A stretch of DNA of 64,000 nucleotides from an uncultured Lachnospiraceae bacterium (GTDB lineage: Bacteria; Bacillota; Clostridia; Lachnospirales; Lachnospiraceae), in assembly GCA_947625465.1 (NCBI GenBank), contig CANQOK010000005.1, positions 1 through 64,000 of the forward strand. The letters are read 5' to 3'. The position numbers were made by a program, and so were the translations under genes. Below the pieces are notes generated by a model that made no database searches, was not told the DNA's origin, and was given only the letters and a program-made list of their open reading frames with translations. Below are positions 18,915 to 27,751 of this stretch, in pieces (position 1 is the stretch's first letter; each line of letters begins with the position of its first letter).

Positions 18915-19940
18915 CTATTCCTCCCAGATCATAACAGTTTTCCCAATCAGCTTATGAATATCCGTCTCAAAGGCAGATGCAATATCCCGGATATTTCTGA
19001 CTACCAATTCGGAACCTACAATATTTTCAAAATATCCAACGATTTCCGGATATTTCTTATACAGCTCAATTAAACCTGTAAAATCCTCTCTGCCGCTTCT
19101 GCTGCTTCCAAAGATACGCAGCCCTTTTTCCAATACCATTCTGGTATTGATCGGAGCCAGATCCTCTGATACGCCAAGAATCGATATGGTTCCTTCCGGC
19201 TGAATTAGATCTATGATTTGATTAATTGCCTTCGAAGATGCCGGTCCTCCCACACATTCAAAAGCATGATCTAATATAATTCCATCCATGGGATCTGTCA
19301 CCAGATAAGTTTCATCTGCAAACGTAAAATCTTCAAGCTTAGCGGAAACAATTCCAAATACACAAATTTTAGATTCCGGCAGCATTTTCTTTAGAAGCAA
19401 AGCCGTAATATAGCCCAGATTCCCGTCTCCCCATACGCCGATCACTCTTCTGCGATTGTGAGCAATCTTACAGAATCGGCTGATTGCATGATAACTGACA
19501 CTGACAATTTCAGTAAAGGCTGCGACACTTAAATTAATCCCTTCCGGCAATTTTACTAAACGATCCGGTACTGTCTGAACATATTCCTGTAGGAAACCGT
19601 CTGTACTGCTGCCGCGGAATTTGCTGGAACGAAGGTAATTCTCTGCCACAACCCCATCCTCTTCACAGGGCAAATTGGGAATCATAACAACCCGATCTCC
19701 TACCTGAAATATTTTCGTAGGATCATAGACTACTTTTCCGATACCTTCATGGATCAGTGCCATCGGCAGTTTCTGTCTGAGTACCGCCTCCGCTCTGGTT
19801 CCCTGATAATAACGCTGATCGGCATTACAGATAGACAGGTGGGTTGGTCTGACCAGAATATGGGAATCGTCACATTCAATATCCTGGAATGCAACTTCAA
19901 ACTGTCTCGGTCTTTTTAACTGATAAACTGTATTTAACAT
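18915..19940 (-). CDS. tarJ: TarJ-like ribulose-5-phosphate reductase (zinc alcohol dehydrogenase family)
   Basis: 341 residues of the medium-chain dehydrogenase fold. The catalytic Zn region is LSICNADQRYYQG (Cys) and ALIHEGIGKV (His-Glu). The nucleotide-binding turn is VIGVWGDGNLGYI. The sequence pattern and the pairing with TarI next to it fit NADPH-dependent reduction of ribulose 5-phosphate to ribitol 5-phosphate. The ATG has GTTGGAGG 12 bases upstream. It is the second enzyme-coding gene of the CDP-ribitol pair. Confidence 0.8.
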   Translation of the reverse strand: MLNTVYQLKRPRQFEVAFQDIECDDSHILVRPTHLSICNADQRYYQGTRAEAVLRQKLPMALIHEGIGKVVYDPTKIFQVGDRVVMIPNLPCEEDGVVAENYLRSSKFRGSSTDGFLQEYVQTVPDRLVKLPEGINLSVAAFTEIVSVSYHAISRFCKIAHNRRRVIGVWGDGNLGYITALLLKKMLPESKICVFGIVSAKLEDFTFADETYLVTDPMDGIILDHAFECVGGPASSKAINQIIDLIQPEGTISILGVSEDLAPINTRMVLEKGLRIFGSSRSGREDFTGLIELYKKYPEIVGYFENIVGSELVVRNIRDIASAFETDIHKLIGKTVMIWEE

Positions 19941-19981
19941 CTGTACTTTAATTCCTCCAACGTAAACGCCATATTAGCTGC

Positions 19982-20707
19982 TCAGTCTGACGACTCACTG
20001 TTTAAAAGAGACTGTGCCACACGAATATCATACGGATAAGTGATCTTAATGTTGAAAACTTCTCCTTCTACCAGATGTACATGTTCTCCTTTCAGAACCA
20101 TAATCTTACAGGCATCCGTCAGGATTTCCTTTTCATCCTGTGTCAGGGAGTCATATAGATCCCGCAATTTTTTAGCATGAAAAGTCTGCGGCGTCTGTCC
20201 CTGATACATTGCGGAGCGATCCGGAATATTAGTGATCAGCTCATGATTTGTACTCTCTACAATCGTATCGGAAGCCGGGATCACAGTATCGCAGGCTCCG
20301 CTTTCCTTCGCATAACGGATATTTTCTTCAATGATCCGATAAGTCACAAACGGCCGCACAGAATCATGTGTTACAATGATGGTATCGTCATCCAGTCCAT
20401 AGTGTTCCTCAATGTAGCGGATTGAATTCATAACCGTTTCATTTCTGGTTGCGCCGCCTTCTATCACTACAACATCTTCTTTTTTGTTTATATATTTATT
20501 GATGATATCCTGCGTATAGCGGATCCATGCCTTAGGCGACAAAACAATGATCTTATCCAGTTCCGGATACATTATAAATTTCTCAATGGTATGGATAATG
20601 ATCGGCTTTCCTCCAATTTCCATAAACTGTTTCGGCTTTTCCACATTCCCCATCCGGGTTCCGATCCCGCCGGCCAGAATAACGCCGTAAATATTGTTCT
20701 TTCCCAC
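19982..20707 (-). CDS. tarI: TarI-like ribitol-5-phosphate cytidylyltransferase (IspD/TarI family)
   Basis: About 241 residues. The cytidylyltransferase signature is ILAGGIGTRMG followed by KPKQFMEIGGKPIIIHT. THDSVRPFV holds the metal-binding Asp, and GQTPQTFHAKKL is typical of IspD/TarI. It makes CDP-ribitol from CTP and ribitol 5-phosphate. IspD is the alternative, but tarJ and three alditol transferases adjacent make TarI far more likely. The start is the GTG at 20707: AAGGAGG lies 8 bases upstream. An in-frame ATG at 20740 would overlap the upstream gene and put the ribosome site inside the coding region. Confidence 0.85.
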   Translation of the reverse strand: MGKNNIYGVILAGGIGTRMGNVEKPKQFMEIGGKPIIIHTIEKFIMYPELDKIIVLSPKAWIRYTQDIINKYINKKEDVVVIEGGATRNETVMNSIRYIEEHYGLDDDTIIVTHDSVRPFVTYRIIEENIRYAKESGACDTVIPASDTIVESTNHELITNIPDRSAMYQGQTPQTFHAKKLRDLYDSLTQDEKEILTDACKIMVLKGEHVHLVEGEVFNIKITYPYDIRVAQSLLNSESSD

Positions 20708-20726
20708 TTTTGATTCCTCCTTGCAA

Positions 20727-21830
20727 TCACTGAAATACACATTTTATAATTCTCTCGGTCGCATGCCCGTCACATGCTTCCATATATAGCTTCAAAAAAT
20801 TCTGTCCTGCCTCCGGATCATAAACGGCAGTTTTTACTGCTGACAGCAAATCTTCTTTATTTGAGACATGCTGTCCGGGGATATCCGAATAAGGGATATA
20901 GGTACCTCTTTCCATTTCATACCGTTTTTTATCCGGTGCAAATAAAATCAACGGTTTCTGATAAATCATATAATCAAACAAAATAGAAGAATAGTCTGTA
21001 ATCAGAATATCACACACTGGAAGCAGTTTTTCTGTCCGTATCCTGCAATTAGAAACTCCGGCCTTTCCTTCCAGATGCGGATGCAGTTTCTGAATCACAT
21101 ACCATTCGTCTCCCAGAGATTCTGATAATTCTCTGACAGCCTCTATCCCCTTCAGCCGCGGATTTCCCGCGTTTCCCCGAAAAGTAGGCGCCCACAACAC
21201 GATTCGTTTTCCTCTGGCTTCCGGATATTCTTTATAAAAAGATTCTATACAGGTTTCCTGATAAGAGGCTCTGAAATATCGATCTGTCCGGCTTACGCCC
21301 AAAGCCTGAACCCGTTCTGCCGGCAGTCCCATCGCCCTTGCATAAATGGGAATACACCATTTCGCGCTCACAGTCACCAAAGTCACATTTTTCATCGGAT
21401 TGCCTTTATAAAATCCAGGGACATCATCTTTTGCATCAAAGCCAAAACGTTTTAATGCGCCGCAGGCATGCCAAAGCTGAACCACTTTAGTCTCCGCTTT
21501 TTTTCTGCAGGCTCCTGCCGGTAAATAGTAATCACAAATAAATACAACCGAGGCCTGTCCGTAGTCCCGCATAAACGCAGCCACAGATTTCCAGATCTGT
21601 CGTCCCGACGCATGCGCATAATCCAGAAAATGAGTGCGAACGGTTTTTCCTGTTTTTTTTACCTCATAGTACATTTCTTCCATTTCATCCGGAAGAGAAT
21701 CATGATGCGCATCTGCAAACAGGACCAGATTTTCATCTGTTTTTCTTTTAAAACATAAATAAAGAACAGGAAATATAAATGATTGAAGGCACATTTTCAC
21801 TACCTGTTTTATGACATAAAAAATATTCAT
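20727..21830 (-). CDS. CDP-glycerol/CDP-ribitol transferase family protein (TagF/TarL-like), first gene of the tar operon
   Basis: 367 residues. An N-terminal hydrophobic stretch (QSFIFPVLYLCF) may dip into the membrane. The transferase motifs are VQLWHACGALKRFG, LGVSRTDRYF, LWAPTFRGN, QKLHPHLEG, ITDYSSILFDYMIY and ACDGHATERI. It is shorter than classical TagF and resembles primase- or polymerase-type alditol transferases. GGAAGGAAATAA precedes the ATG. A strong promoter lies at 21895-21923. Together with the two other copies downstream it suggests a staged linkage-unit/primer/polymer pathway. Confidence 0.85.
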   Translation of the reverse strand: MNIFYVIKQVVKMCLQSFIFPVLYLCFKRKTDENLVLFADAHHDSLPDEMEEMYYEVKKTGKTVRTHFLDYAHASGRQIWKSVAAFMRDYGQASVVFICDYYLPAGACRKKAETKVVQLWHACGALKRFGFDAKDDVPGFYKGNPMKNVTLVTVSAKWCIPIYARAMGLPAERVQALGVSRTDRYFRASYQETCIESFYKEYPEARGKRIVLWAPTFRGNAGNPRLKGIEAVRELSESLGDEWYVIQKLHPHLEGKAGVSNCRIRTEKLLPVCDILITDYSSILFDYMIYQKPLILFAPDKKRYEMERGTYIPYSDIPGQHVSNKEDLLSAVKTAVYDPEAGQNFLKLYMEACDGHATERIIKCVFQ

Positions 21831-21894
21831 TTATTTCCTTCCTGAATGTCTGCAATTTCTCATTTTTAATTTCATGATTCATAACGCCAGTCCA

Positions 21895-21923
21895 ATTATA
21901 TACGAAAAATTATCGAAATGCAA
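21895..21923 (-). promoter_or_regulatory. Sigma-A promoter of the teichoic-acid operon
   Basis: Minus strand: TTGCAT (21923-21918), 17-base spacer, TATAAT (21900-21895). It sits about 65 bases before the first alditol-transferase ATG. The -35 box is almost back to back with the divergent plus-strand promoter at 21927. Confidence 0.75.
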
Positions 21924-21926
21924 CCC

Positions 21927-21954
21927 GCATATTTCCATTTTCGCGGCATAAACT
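21927..21954 (+). promoter_or_regulatory. Possible sporulation (sigma-E type) promoter of the SpoIID-like gene
   Basis: GCATATT (21927-21933), 13-base spacer, CATAAACT (21947-21954), compared from memory with the B. subtilis sigma-E pattern KMATATT-N14-CATACAMT. The -35 is perfect, the -10 has two differences and the spacer is one base short. It lies 33 bases before the ATG. Confidence 0.4.
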
Positions 21955-21986
21955 GCAATAACAATATTTGTATACGAGGTATTACC

Positions 21987-23255
21987 ATGATATCCGTCTT
22001 ATCAAGACAGCAGCTTCCCGAGACCGGAAACGATACCGGAAATCTGAAAATCCAGATCACCAATACCGCCAATCTTCCCATTGCCAACGCTACCATTCAG
22101 ATTTCCTATACCGGTGTTCCCAACAGTACGTTTGAAACGCTGACAACCGATTCCAGCGGCCAGACAGAAACGATTGCCCTGAACGCGCCGCCGCTTTCTT
22201 ACAGTCTGGATTCCGAAAGCAACCAGCAGCCCTATTCCGAATACACCATCAATGTCAATGCACCCGGCTATGAGGAAATCGACGTTTCCGGCATTGAGAT
22301 CCTGCCTGAAACTGATTCTGTACAGTCTGTACGGCTGACTCCGGCAGAACCGGATCTGCGCTCCGAAAATATTGCCATCCCCGCACACACCCTGTACGGC
22401 GAGTATCCGCCCAAAATACCGGAAGCCGAGATCAAGCCTATGGATGAAAGCGGCGAGATCGTTTTAAGCCAGGTAGTCGTACCGGAATACGTGATCGTAC
22501 ACGACGGCGCTCCCAGTGATTCCACTGCCTCCAATTACTATGTCCCCTATACAGATTACATCAAAAATGTAGCCTCCAGCGAAATTTACGCCACTTGGCC
22601 GGAAGCCACGATTTACGCCAATGTACTGGCGATCATGTCCTTTACCATGAACCGGATCTATACGGAATGGTATCGGGGAAAAGGCTATGATTTTACCATT
22701 ACTTCTTCCACTGCCTATGATCAGAAATGGATCCAGGGAAGAAATATTTTTGACAACATATCCTTTATTGTCGATTCCATTTTTAATAATTATCTGGCGC
22801 GTCCGGATGTAAGACAGCCCATATTCACCCAATACTGCGATGGAAAGCGTGTCACCTGTCCCAACTGGCTCTCTCAGTGGGGATCCAAATATTTAGGCGA
22901 TCAGGGCTACAGCGCCATAGAGATCATCCGAAATTACTATGGCAATGACATGTATATCGGTACCGCCCCCGTAGTCTCCGGCGTGCCTTCCTCCTGGCCC
23001 GGCTATGATCTGGATATCGGAGCCAGCGGTGAAAAAGTACAGCAGCTGCAGGAACAATTGGATCGGATTGCCCAGGTATACACTGCCATCGGCAGAATCA
23101 GCGCCGACGGAATCTATGGAGAAAAGACGCAGGCCGCCGTCCGGAATTTCCAGCGGATCTTCAATCTGCCAACTAGCGGCATTGTAGATTTTGCCACCTG
23201 GTATAAGATCTCACAGATCTATGTTGGGATCACACGGATTGCCGAAAACCGATGA
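21987..23255 (+). CDS. SpoIID-like protein with N-terminal Ig-like domain and C-terminal peptidoglycan-binding domain
   Basis: About 422 residues, the only plus-strand gene in the first 35 kb. Residues ~10-110 form a beta-rich carboxypeptidase-regulatory-like module (LPIANATIQISYTG). The middle (~160-330) resembles SpoIID/LytB-type sequence: NVASSEIYATWPEATIYANV, then SFTMNRIYTEW and DGKRVTCPNWLSQWGSKYL. The C-terminus is a PG_binding_1 domain (GEKVQQLQEQLDRI, DGIYGEKTQAAVRNFQ). No signal peptide is seen, which fits a protein made and kept in the mother cell. The ATG at 21987 follows ACGAGGT; an upstream in-frame start at 21918 lies inside the promoter region. A spore-cortex or coat role is inferred. 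Confidence 0.65.
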   Translation: MISVLSRQQLPETGNDTGNLKIQITNTANLPIANATIQISYTGVPNSTFETLTTDSSGQTETIALNAPPLSYSLDSESNQQPYSEYTINVNAPGYEEIDVSGIEILPETDSVQSVRLTPAEPDLRSENIAIPAHTLYGEYPPKIPEAEIKPMDESGEIVLSQVVVPEYVIVHDGAPSDSTASNYYVPYTDYIKNVASSEIYATWPEATIYANVLAIMSFTMNRIYTEWYRGKGYDFTITSSTAYDQKWIQGRNIFDNISFIVDSIFNNYLARPDVRQPIFTQYCDGKRVTCPNWLSQWGSKYLGDQGYSAIEIIRNYYGNDMYIGTAPVVSGVPSSWPGYDLDIGASGEKVQQLQEQLDRIAQVYTAIGRISADGIYGEKTQAAVRNFQRIFNLPTSGIVDFATWYKISQIYVGITRIAENR

Positions 23256-23310
23256 CTGCGGTCTTTCACCGGCTTCCTCTGTGCCTGGTCAAGTAACGTT
23301 TTCTGTAAAA

Positions 23311-23380
23311 CAAAAAGGATCTGCGCGAAACCGTCCGGCAGAACAGACTGTCCTGCCTGCAGACCGATTTCGTGCAGATC
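23311..23380 (-). terminator. Terminator of the amidase operon
   Basis: Minus strand: GATCTGCACGAAA pairs with TTTCGCGCAGATC (arms 23380-23368 and 23330-23318) with an inner GC-rich hairpin, followed by CTTTTTGTTTT. It lies 25 bases after the amidase stop and also separates it from the convergent SpoIID-like gene. Confidence 0.75.
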
Positions 23381-23404
23381 GATAACGAAAATATGTTTTA
23401 CTCT

Positions 23405-24274
23405 TTATTGCGCCGATGCGGCGTCAGAACCGGCGTCTTTTGTCAGATATTCTTTGGTAAATTCCTTGATTCCCGTAACAATACCTTCCGCCAGCTTCTG
23501 CTGGTATTCGTCTGTGATAAGCCGGCTGCGTTCTTCCTTATGCGTTAAAAATCCGCATTCCACCAGGCAAGCCGGCATCGCAGAATCCTTAATGACAATG
23601 TAGGTATCTTCCTTGGTCTTTAAGTTTTTAGCCTGTGTCGATGCGATCACTGCCTCCTGAACCGCCTCTGCCAGTTTTACAGACACCTTGTCCTTTTTCC
23701 CATAGTACCAGGTTTCGATTCCCTCTGCGATTCCGTCTCCAACTGCTCCTTCTTCTGTTCCATCGGAATTCAGATGAATACTGACAAACAGATCCGCTTT
23801 CTTTTCATTGGCAAACGCTGCTCTGTCCCAGATATTGATATATTCCTCTTCTTCCTGCCGGGTATAAATAACCGTATAGCCAGCAGCCGTCAGTAATGGC
23901 TCGATCTTACGCGCGATCGCCAGCGTCAGATCCGCCTCCCAGACATTCTCCGCCTCGATCCCGCATCCGGGATCCTTAGCGCCATGTCCCGGATCCAGAA
24001 CAATGGTAAGCCCCTGCCCTACCTGTTCGACAGGCTCTGCCGGCGTCTCTTTCTCAGCCGGTTCTTCCGGCGTCACGGTTCCGGAAACCGGCAGATTCTC
24101 ATTGGTCTGGTTTTTCCCGTTCTCTCCTGCCTCCGCCTGTTCTGCATTCAGCGTACTGCTGATCGCAATAACCAGACAGACGAACAGTACCGCCAGGGCG
24201 CCGGTACACGCTCCCAGCTTTTTCCGCCGAAGTATCTCCTGTCTGCGATTTCTGGAATTTCTTCTCCCCGTCAT
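23405..24274 (-). CDS. N-acetylmuramoyl-L-alanine amidase (Amidase_3) with signal anchor
   Basis: About 289 residues. A basic N-terminus and one hydrophobic segment (LAVLFVCLVIAISSTL, ~22-38) form a signal peptide or anchor. A Pro/Glu-rich linker follows, then the Amidase_3 domain (~95-275). Zn ligands and the catalytic Glu are in VLDPGHGAKDPG, NVWEADLTLA, FVSIHLNSDG and CLVECGFLT. It cleaves the lactyl-L-Ala bond of peptidoglycan. The ATG at 24274 with GGGGGT upstream is preferred to 24319, which would put 15 uncharged residues before the basic stretch. It is the last gene of the GTPase-hflX-xth-thyA-folA operon. Confidence 0.85.
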   Translation of the reverse strand: MTGRRNSRNRRQEILRRKKLGACTGALAVLFVCLVIAISSTLNAEQAEAGENGKNQTNENLPVSGTVTPEEPAEKETPAEPVEQVGQGLTIVLDPGHGAKDPGCGIEAENVWEADLTLAIARKIEPLLTAAGYTVIYTRQEEEEYINIWDRAAFANEKKADLFVSIHLNSDGTEEGAVGDGIAEGIETWYYGKKDKVSVKLAEAVQEAVIASTQAKNLKTKEDTYIVIKDSAMPACLVECGFLTHKEERSRLITDEYQQKLAEGIVTGIKEFTKEYLTKDAGSDAASAQ

Positions 24275-24332
24275 AGTTACCCCCGTCCAAATGTATGATT
24301 CCTTGTCATTGTATGTCATTTTTCCTCAAAAA

Positions 24333-24824
24333 TCAAGTTCTTTCATAAGTCCGGAAATAATATTCCAGATCAAAATAAGTCTGTTCTTCACTTTCTTCTG
24401 TCAATTTCCACTCCGGGCTCTCTGAAAGACGGACCGGAAAATACGTATCCGCAGCGTAAGCATGGTCCACATAGGTAACCAGTGCCTTCTTACAATAGGG
24501 CAGCATCTGCTCATAAATCGTGCCGCCGCCGATGACATAAATCTCTTTTCCTGTGTATTTTTCCGCCTCGGCTGCGGCTTCTTCAACACTGTGCACGACC
24601 ACTGCGCCCTTTCCCTCATAATCTGTCCGCTTTGTAATCACAATATTCACCCGGTTCGGGAGCGGCGCTCCGTTGGGAAAGCTCTCCAGTGTTTTTCTTC
24701 CCATGATCACCACATTTCCGGTCGTTTTCTGTCTAAAAAATTTCTGATCCTGCGGGATCCGGACAAGCAGCCGGTTCTGATTGCCGATCGCCCAGTTTTG
24801 ATCGACTGCAACAATTAGATTCAT
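24333..24824 (-). CDS. folA: Dihydrofolate reductase
   Basis: 163 residues. NADPH-dependent reduction of dihydrofolate to tetrahydrofolate. Motifs: MNLIVAVDQNWAIGNQNRL (substrate loop with the WxIG element), VIMGRKTLESFP (cofactor), and IYVIGGGTIYEQMLPYC (GG motif and helix F). The acidic residue of the TYFP segment is present in AADTYFPV. GGAGGAAAT precedes the ATG. It lies 16 bases after thyA; ThyA turns methylene-THF into DHF and FolA recycles it. Confidence 0.95.
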   Translation of the reverse strand: MNLIVAVDQNWAIGNQNRLLVRIPQDQKFFRQKTTGNVVIMGRKTLESFPNGAPLPNRVNIVITKRTDYEGKGAVVVHSVEEAAAEAEKYTGKEIYVIGGGTIYEQMLPYCKKALVTYVDHAYAADTYFPVRLSESPEWKLTEESEEQTYFDLEYYFRTYERT

Positions 24825-24840
24825 ATTTCCTCCATGTTGT

Positions 24841-25689
24841 TTATACTGCTACCGGAATGTTTCGGATCTGCGGACCGGTCTCATAATGATCCAGCCGCAC
24901 ATCATCCGGTGTAAATGCGTAAAAATCTTTGATTTCCGGATTCAGCCAAAAGTCCGGCGCCGGATAGGGAGTCCGCTCAATCAGTTCCCGAATGATCGGT
25001 ATATGCCGGTCATAAATATGGGCGTCCGCGATGACATGCACCAGTTCACCGGGTACCATATTGCATACCTGCGCCAGCATATGAACCAGGACCGCATACT
25101 GACATACATTCCAGTTATTGGCAGCCAGAACATCCTGGGAACGCTGATTTAAAACAGCATTCAGTTTCAATTTTTCCGCTCCGGGTTCTTTCGTCACATT
25201 AAAAGTCACACTGTAAGCGCAGGGATACAGATTCATCTCATGCAGATCCTGATGTACATAGAGATTTGTCATGATCCGGCGGCTGTAAGGATTATGTTTC
25301 AGATCGTAAATAACCCGGTCCACCTGATCCATTTCCCCTTCCTTATAGATGTGCTTTACGCCCATCTGATACCCGTATGCCTTTCCGATGGAACCGGTTT
25401 CATCAGCCCATGCGTCCCAGATATGGCTGTGCAGATCATGGATATTATTCGATTTTTTCTGCCAGATCCAGAGCATTTCATCTACACAGCTTTTAATCGC
25501 CGTCCTGCGCAAAGTGATCGCCGGAAATTCCTTTGAAAGATCATACCGGTTTACCACGCCGAACCGTTTAATCGTATACGCGCTGCTGCCGTCTTCCCAT
25601 TTGGGACGCACCTTTTCTCCCGCCGTACTTGTTCCGTTTTCCAATATATCTCTGCACATATCAATAAAGATCGTATCTGCGTAACTCAT
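24841..25689 (-). CDS. thyA: Thymidylate synthase (ThyA), divergent clostridial form
   Basis: 282 residues. Methylation of dUMP to dTMP using 5,10-methylene-THF. The nucleophile Cys is in LYPCAYSVTFNV, where the usual PCH has Ala in place of His. LNQRSQDVLAANNWNVCQY keeps the phosphate-binding RSxD and the Asn of the dUMP site, and ADAHIYDRH the C-terminal His-Tyr pair. It is clearly ThyA, not ThyX, but diverged from the E. coli type. ATGGAGGAGAAAA precedes the start. It sits between xth and folA in one operon. Confidence 0.9.
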   Translation of the reverse strand: MSYADTIFIDMCRDILENGTSTAGEKVRPKWEDGSSAYTIKRFGVVNRYDLSKEFPAITLRRTAIKSCVDEMLWIWQKKSNNIHDLHSHIWDAWADETGSIGKAYGYQMGVKHIYKEGEMDQVDRVIYDLKHNPYSRRIMTNLYVHQDLHEMNLYPCAYSVTFNVTKEPGAEKLKLNAVLNQRSQDVLAANNWNVCQYAVLVHMLAQVCNMVPGELVHVIADAHIYDRHIPIIRELIERTPYPAPDFWLNPEIKDFYAFTPDDVRLDHYETGPQIRNIPVAV

Positions 25690-25711
25690 TTTTCTCCTCC
25701 ATTTCCACGTG

Positions 25712-26473
25712 CTATGCGCCTATTCTGATATCCAGTTCTACCGGGCAATGGTCTGAACCCATTACTTCCGTGTGTATCTTAGCGTCTGTCAGCTGTTCCT
25801 TCAGAGATTGCGAGACCAGAAAATAGTCAATACGCCACCCTGAATTTCTGCTTCTGGCCTGAAACCGATAGGACCACCAGCTGTAAACCCCTTCCGCGTC
25901 CGGATAGAAATACCGGAAAGTATCTATGAAGCCTGCTTCCGTCAGCTTCGTAAATTTCCCGCGCTCCTCATCTGTGAAACCAGCGTTCTTCCGGTTTGTC
26001 TTCGGGTTCTTCAGGTCGATCTCCTGATGGGCGACATTTAAGTCTCCGCAAAAAATGACCGGCTTCTTCTCCTCCAGTTTTTTCAGATAGGCAAGAAAGG
26101 CATCTTCCCACTGCATCCGATAAGACAGACGTTTGAGTTCATCCTGGGAATTCGGCGTATACACATTGACCAGATAGAAATCCGTAAATTCCAGTGTGAT
26201 CACCCTTCCCTCCCGGTCATGTTCTTCTGCCCCGATTCCGTAAGTGACCAGAAGCGGCTTTGTTTTCGTAAATACCGCCGTACCGGAATAGCCCTTTTTC
26301 TCCGCGTAATTCCAGTACTGTTCATAGCCCGGCAGATCTAATTCGATCTGCCCCGCCTGCAGCTTGGTCTCCTGCAGACAAAAAATATCCGCGTCAATCT
26401 CCTGAAAAAAATCCATAAAGTTTTTTCCCATACAGGCCCGCAGACCGTTTACATTCCATGATATCAGTTTCAT
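25712..26473 (-). CDS. xth: Exodeoxyribonuclease III (AP endonuclease, Xth family)
   Basis: 253 residues of the exonuclease-endonuclease-phosphatase fold. Motifs: [10 protein letters not shown] (Asn), FCLQETKLQ (metal-binding Glu), [15 protein letters not shown] (Asp/Asn pair), and [12 protein letters not shown] (Asp-His catalytic pair). It repairs abasic sites and has 3'-5' exonuclease and 3'-phosphatase activity. The first codons overlap the stop of hflX by 4 bases (ATGA), so translation is coupled. Cytoplasmic. Confidence 0.95.
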   Translation of the reverse strand: MKLISWNVNGLRACMGKNFMDFFQEIDADIFCLQETKLQAGQIELDLPGYEQYWNYAEKKGYSGTAVFTKTKPLLVTYGIGAEEHDREGRVITLEFTDFYLVNVYTPNSQDELKRLSYRMQWEDAFLAYLKKLEEKKPVIFCGDLNVAHQEIDLKNPKTNRKNAGFTDEERGKFTKLTEAGFIDTFRYFYPDAEGVYSWWSYRFQARSRNSGWRIDYFLVSQSLKEQLTDAKIHTEVMGSDHCPVELDIRIGA

Positions 26474-27732
26474 TCCGTTTTTCCTTTCTCCATTATAGCC
26501 GCCAGTTCTTTTCCCACATAAGCCTCTATATAAATGCCGTCCTCCCGGTATTCTTCTGCAATCAGCTGTCCGTATTTCCGGATCTGTCCGATCAGGCCCG
26601 CCTCTGAATACGCAAAAACTCTCCTGATATATACCCGGCTTTCCCGCAGAATCTGTTCCAGCACTTCCGTCAGTTCCTGCATCCCCTGTCCGGTTTTGAG
26701 GGAGACCGGCAGACTGTACTCTGCTTTTTCATCCCGCATATGCATCGGTTCTTCCAGCTTGTCCTGTTTATTAAACAGGGTTACGACCGGCTGCCCGGAT
26801 ACGCCCAGCTGGTTTAAGGTTTCATAGACTACCTGCATCTGCGCATCCATCTGCGGATTGGACGCGTCCACAACATGGATCAGAATGTCCGCATATTTCG
26901 CTTCCTCCAGTGTAGACCGAAACGCATCGATCAAATGATGAGGCAATTTGCGGATAAATCCAACCGTATCCGTAAGCAGCAGTTCCTGTCCGTCTTTCAG
27001 CTTCAGCATACGAGTCGTCGGATCCAGCGTCGCAAATAAGGCATTTTCCTCCAGCACATCTGCCCCCGTCATCGTATTTAACAAAGTGGATTTTCCCGCA
27101 TTCGTATACCCTACGATGGCCGCCACCGGCACCCTGCGCCTCTTCCGCTGATTCCGAACCAGTTCCCGGTGCGTTTCCATTTCCCGGATTTCCCGGCGCA
27201 GCTGTGAGATCCGCTCTTTGATCAGACGCCGGTCAATTTCCAGTTTTTTCTCACCCGGACCTCTGGTTCCGATTCCTCCGCCAAGCCGTGACAGTACATT
27301 GCCGGCTCCGATCAGCCGGGTTGCCCGATACCGCAGCTGTGCCAGTTCTACCTGCAGTTTTCCTTCTTTCGTCCGTGCCCTGCCCGCAAAAATATCGAGG
27401 ATCACCAGCGTCCGGTCCATAATCTTGGTGTTCAGTGCGTCTTCCAGATTCCTAATCTGCATCGGCGACAATTCGTCATCACACACGATTCCCGTTGCCT
27501 GCGTCTCATGAAGCATCTGCCAGATCTCGTCCAGTTTTCCTTTTCCTACATAAGTGGCGCTTACAATCTGTTCGAGATTCTGGATTACGACGCCTGCCGT
27601 TTCAGCGCCCGCAGTCTTTACCAGTTCTGCCAATTCTGCCACAGACTGTTCCGTTTCTTTATAATCACCGGTATTAACGGCAGCTAAGAGCACCCGTTCC
27701 GCCGGCGCTTCTATCTTATATCCGTCTGACAT
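26470..27732 (-). CDS. hflX: Ribosome-associated GTPase HflX
   Basis: 420 residues. An N-terminal HflX domain (1-~195) with the glycine-rich [19 protein letters not shown] is followed by a GTPase domain: G1 GYTNAGKS (208-215), G3 [13 protein letters not shown] and G4 NKQD. It splits stalled 70S ribosomes after stress, and its RNA-binding N-domain contacts 23S rRNA. The G-rich ribosome site contains a run of nine G (27742-27750). It lies 19 bases after the GTPase-NYN fusion gene, another ribosome-acting GTPase, in the same operon. Confidence 0.93.
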   Translation of the reverse strand: MSDGYKIEAPAERVLLAAVNTGDYKETEQSVAELAELVKTAGAETAGVVIQNLEQIVSATYVGKGKLDEIWQMLHETQATGIVCDDELSPMQIRNLEDALNTKIMDRTLVILDIFAGRARTKEGKLQVELAQLRYRATRLIGAGNVLSRLGGGIGTRGPGEKKLEIDRRLIKERISQLRREIREMETHRELVRNQRKRRRVPVAAIVGYTNAGKSTLLNTMTGADVLEENALFATLDPTTRMLKLKDGQELLLTDTVGFIRKLPHHLIDAFRSTLEEAKYADILIHVVDASNPQMDAQMQVVYETLNQLGVSGQPVVTLFNKQDKLEEPMHMRDEKAEYSLPVSLKTGQGMQELTEVLEQILRESRVYIRRVFAYSEAGLIGQIRKYGQLIAEEYREDGIYIEAYVGKELAAIMEKGKTE

Positions 27733-27741
27733 ATCTGTTCT

Positions 27742-27750
27742 CCCCCCCCC
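27742..27750 (-). repeat. Homopolymer G9 within the hflX ribosome-binding region
   Basis: Nine C on the plus strand, i.e. G9 on the coding strand, reading GAGGGGGGGGGAGAACAGATATG. It supplies the purine-rich Shine-Dalgarno sequence and sits between the stop of the upstream gene and the hflX start. Runs of this length can slip during replication. Confidence 0.85.
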
Positions 27751-27751
27751 T

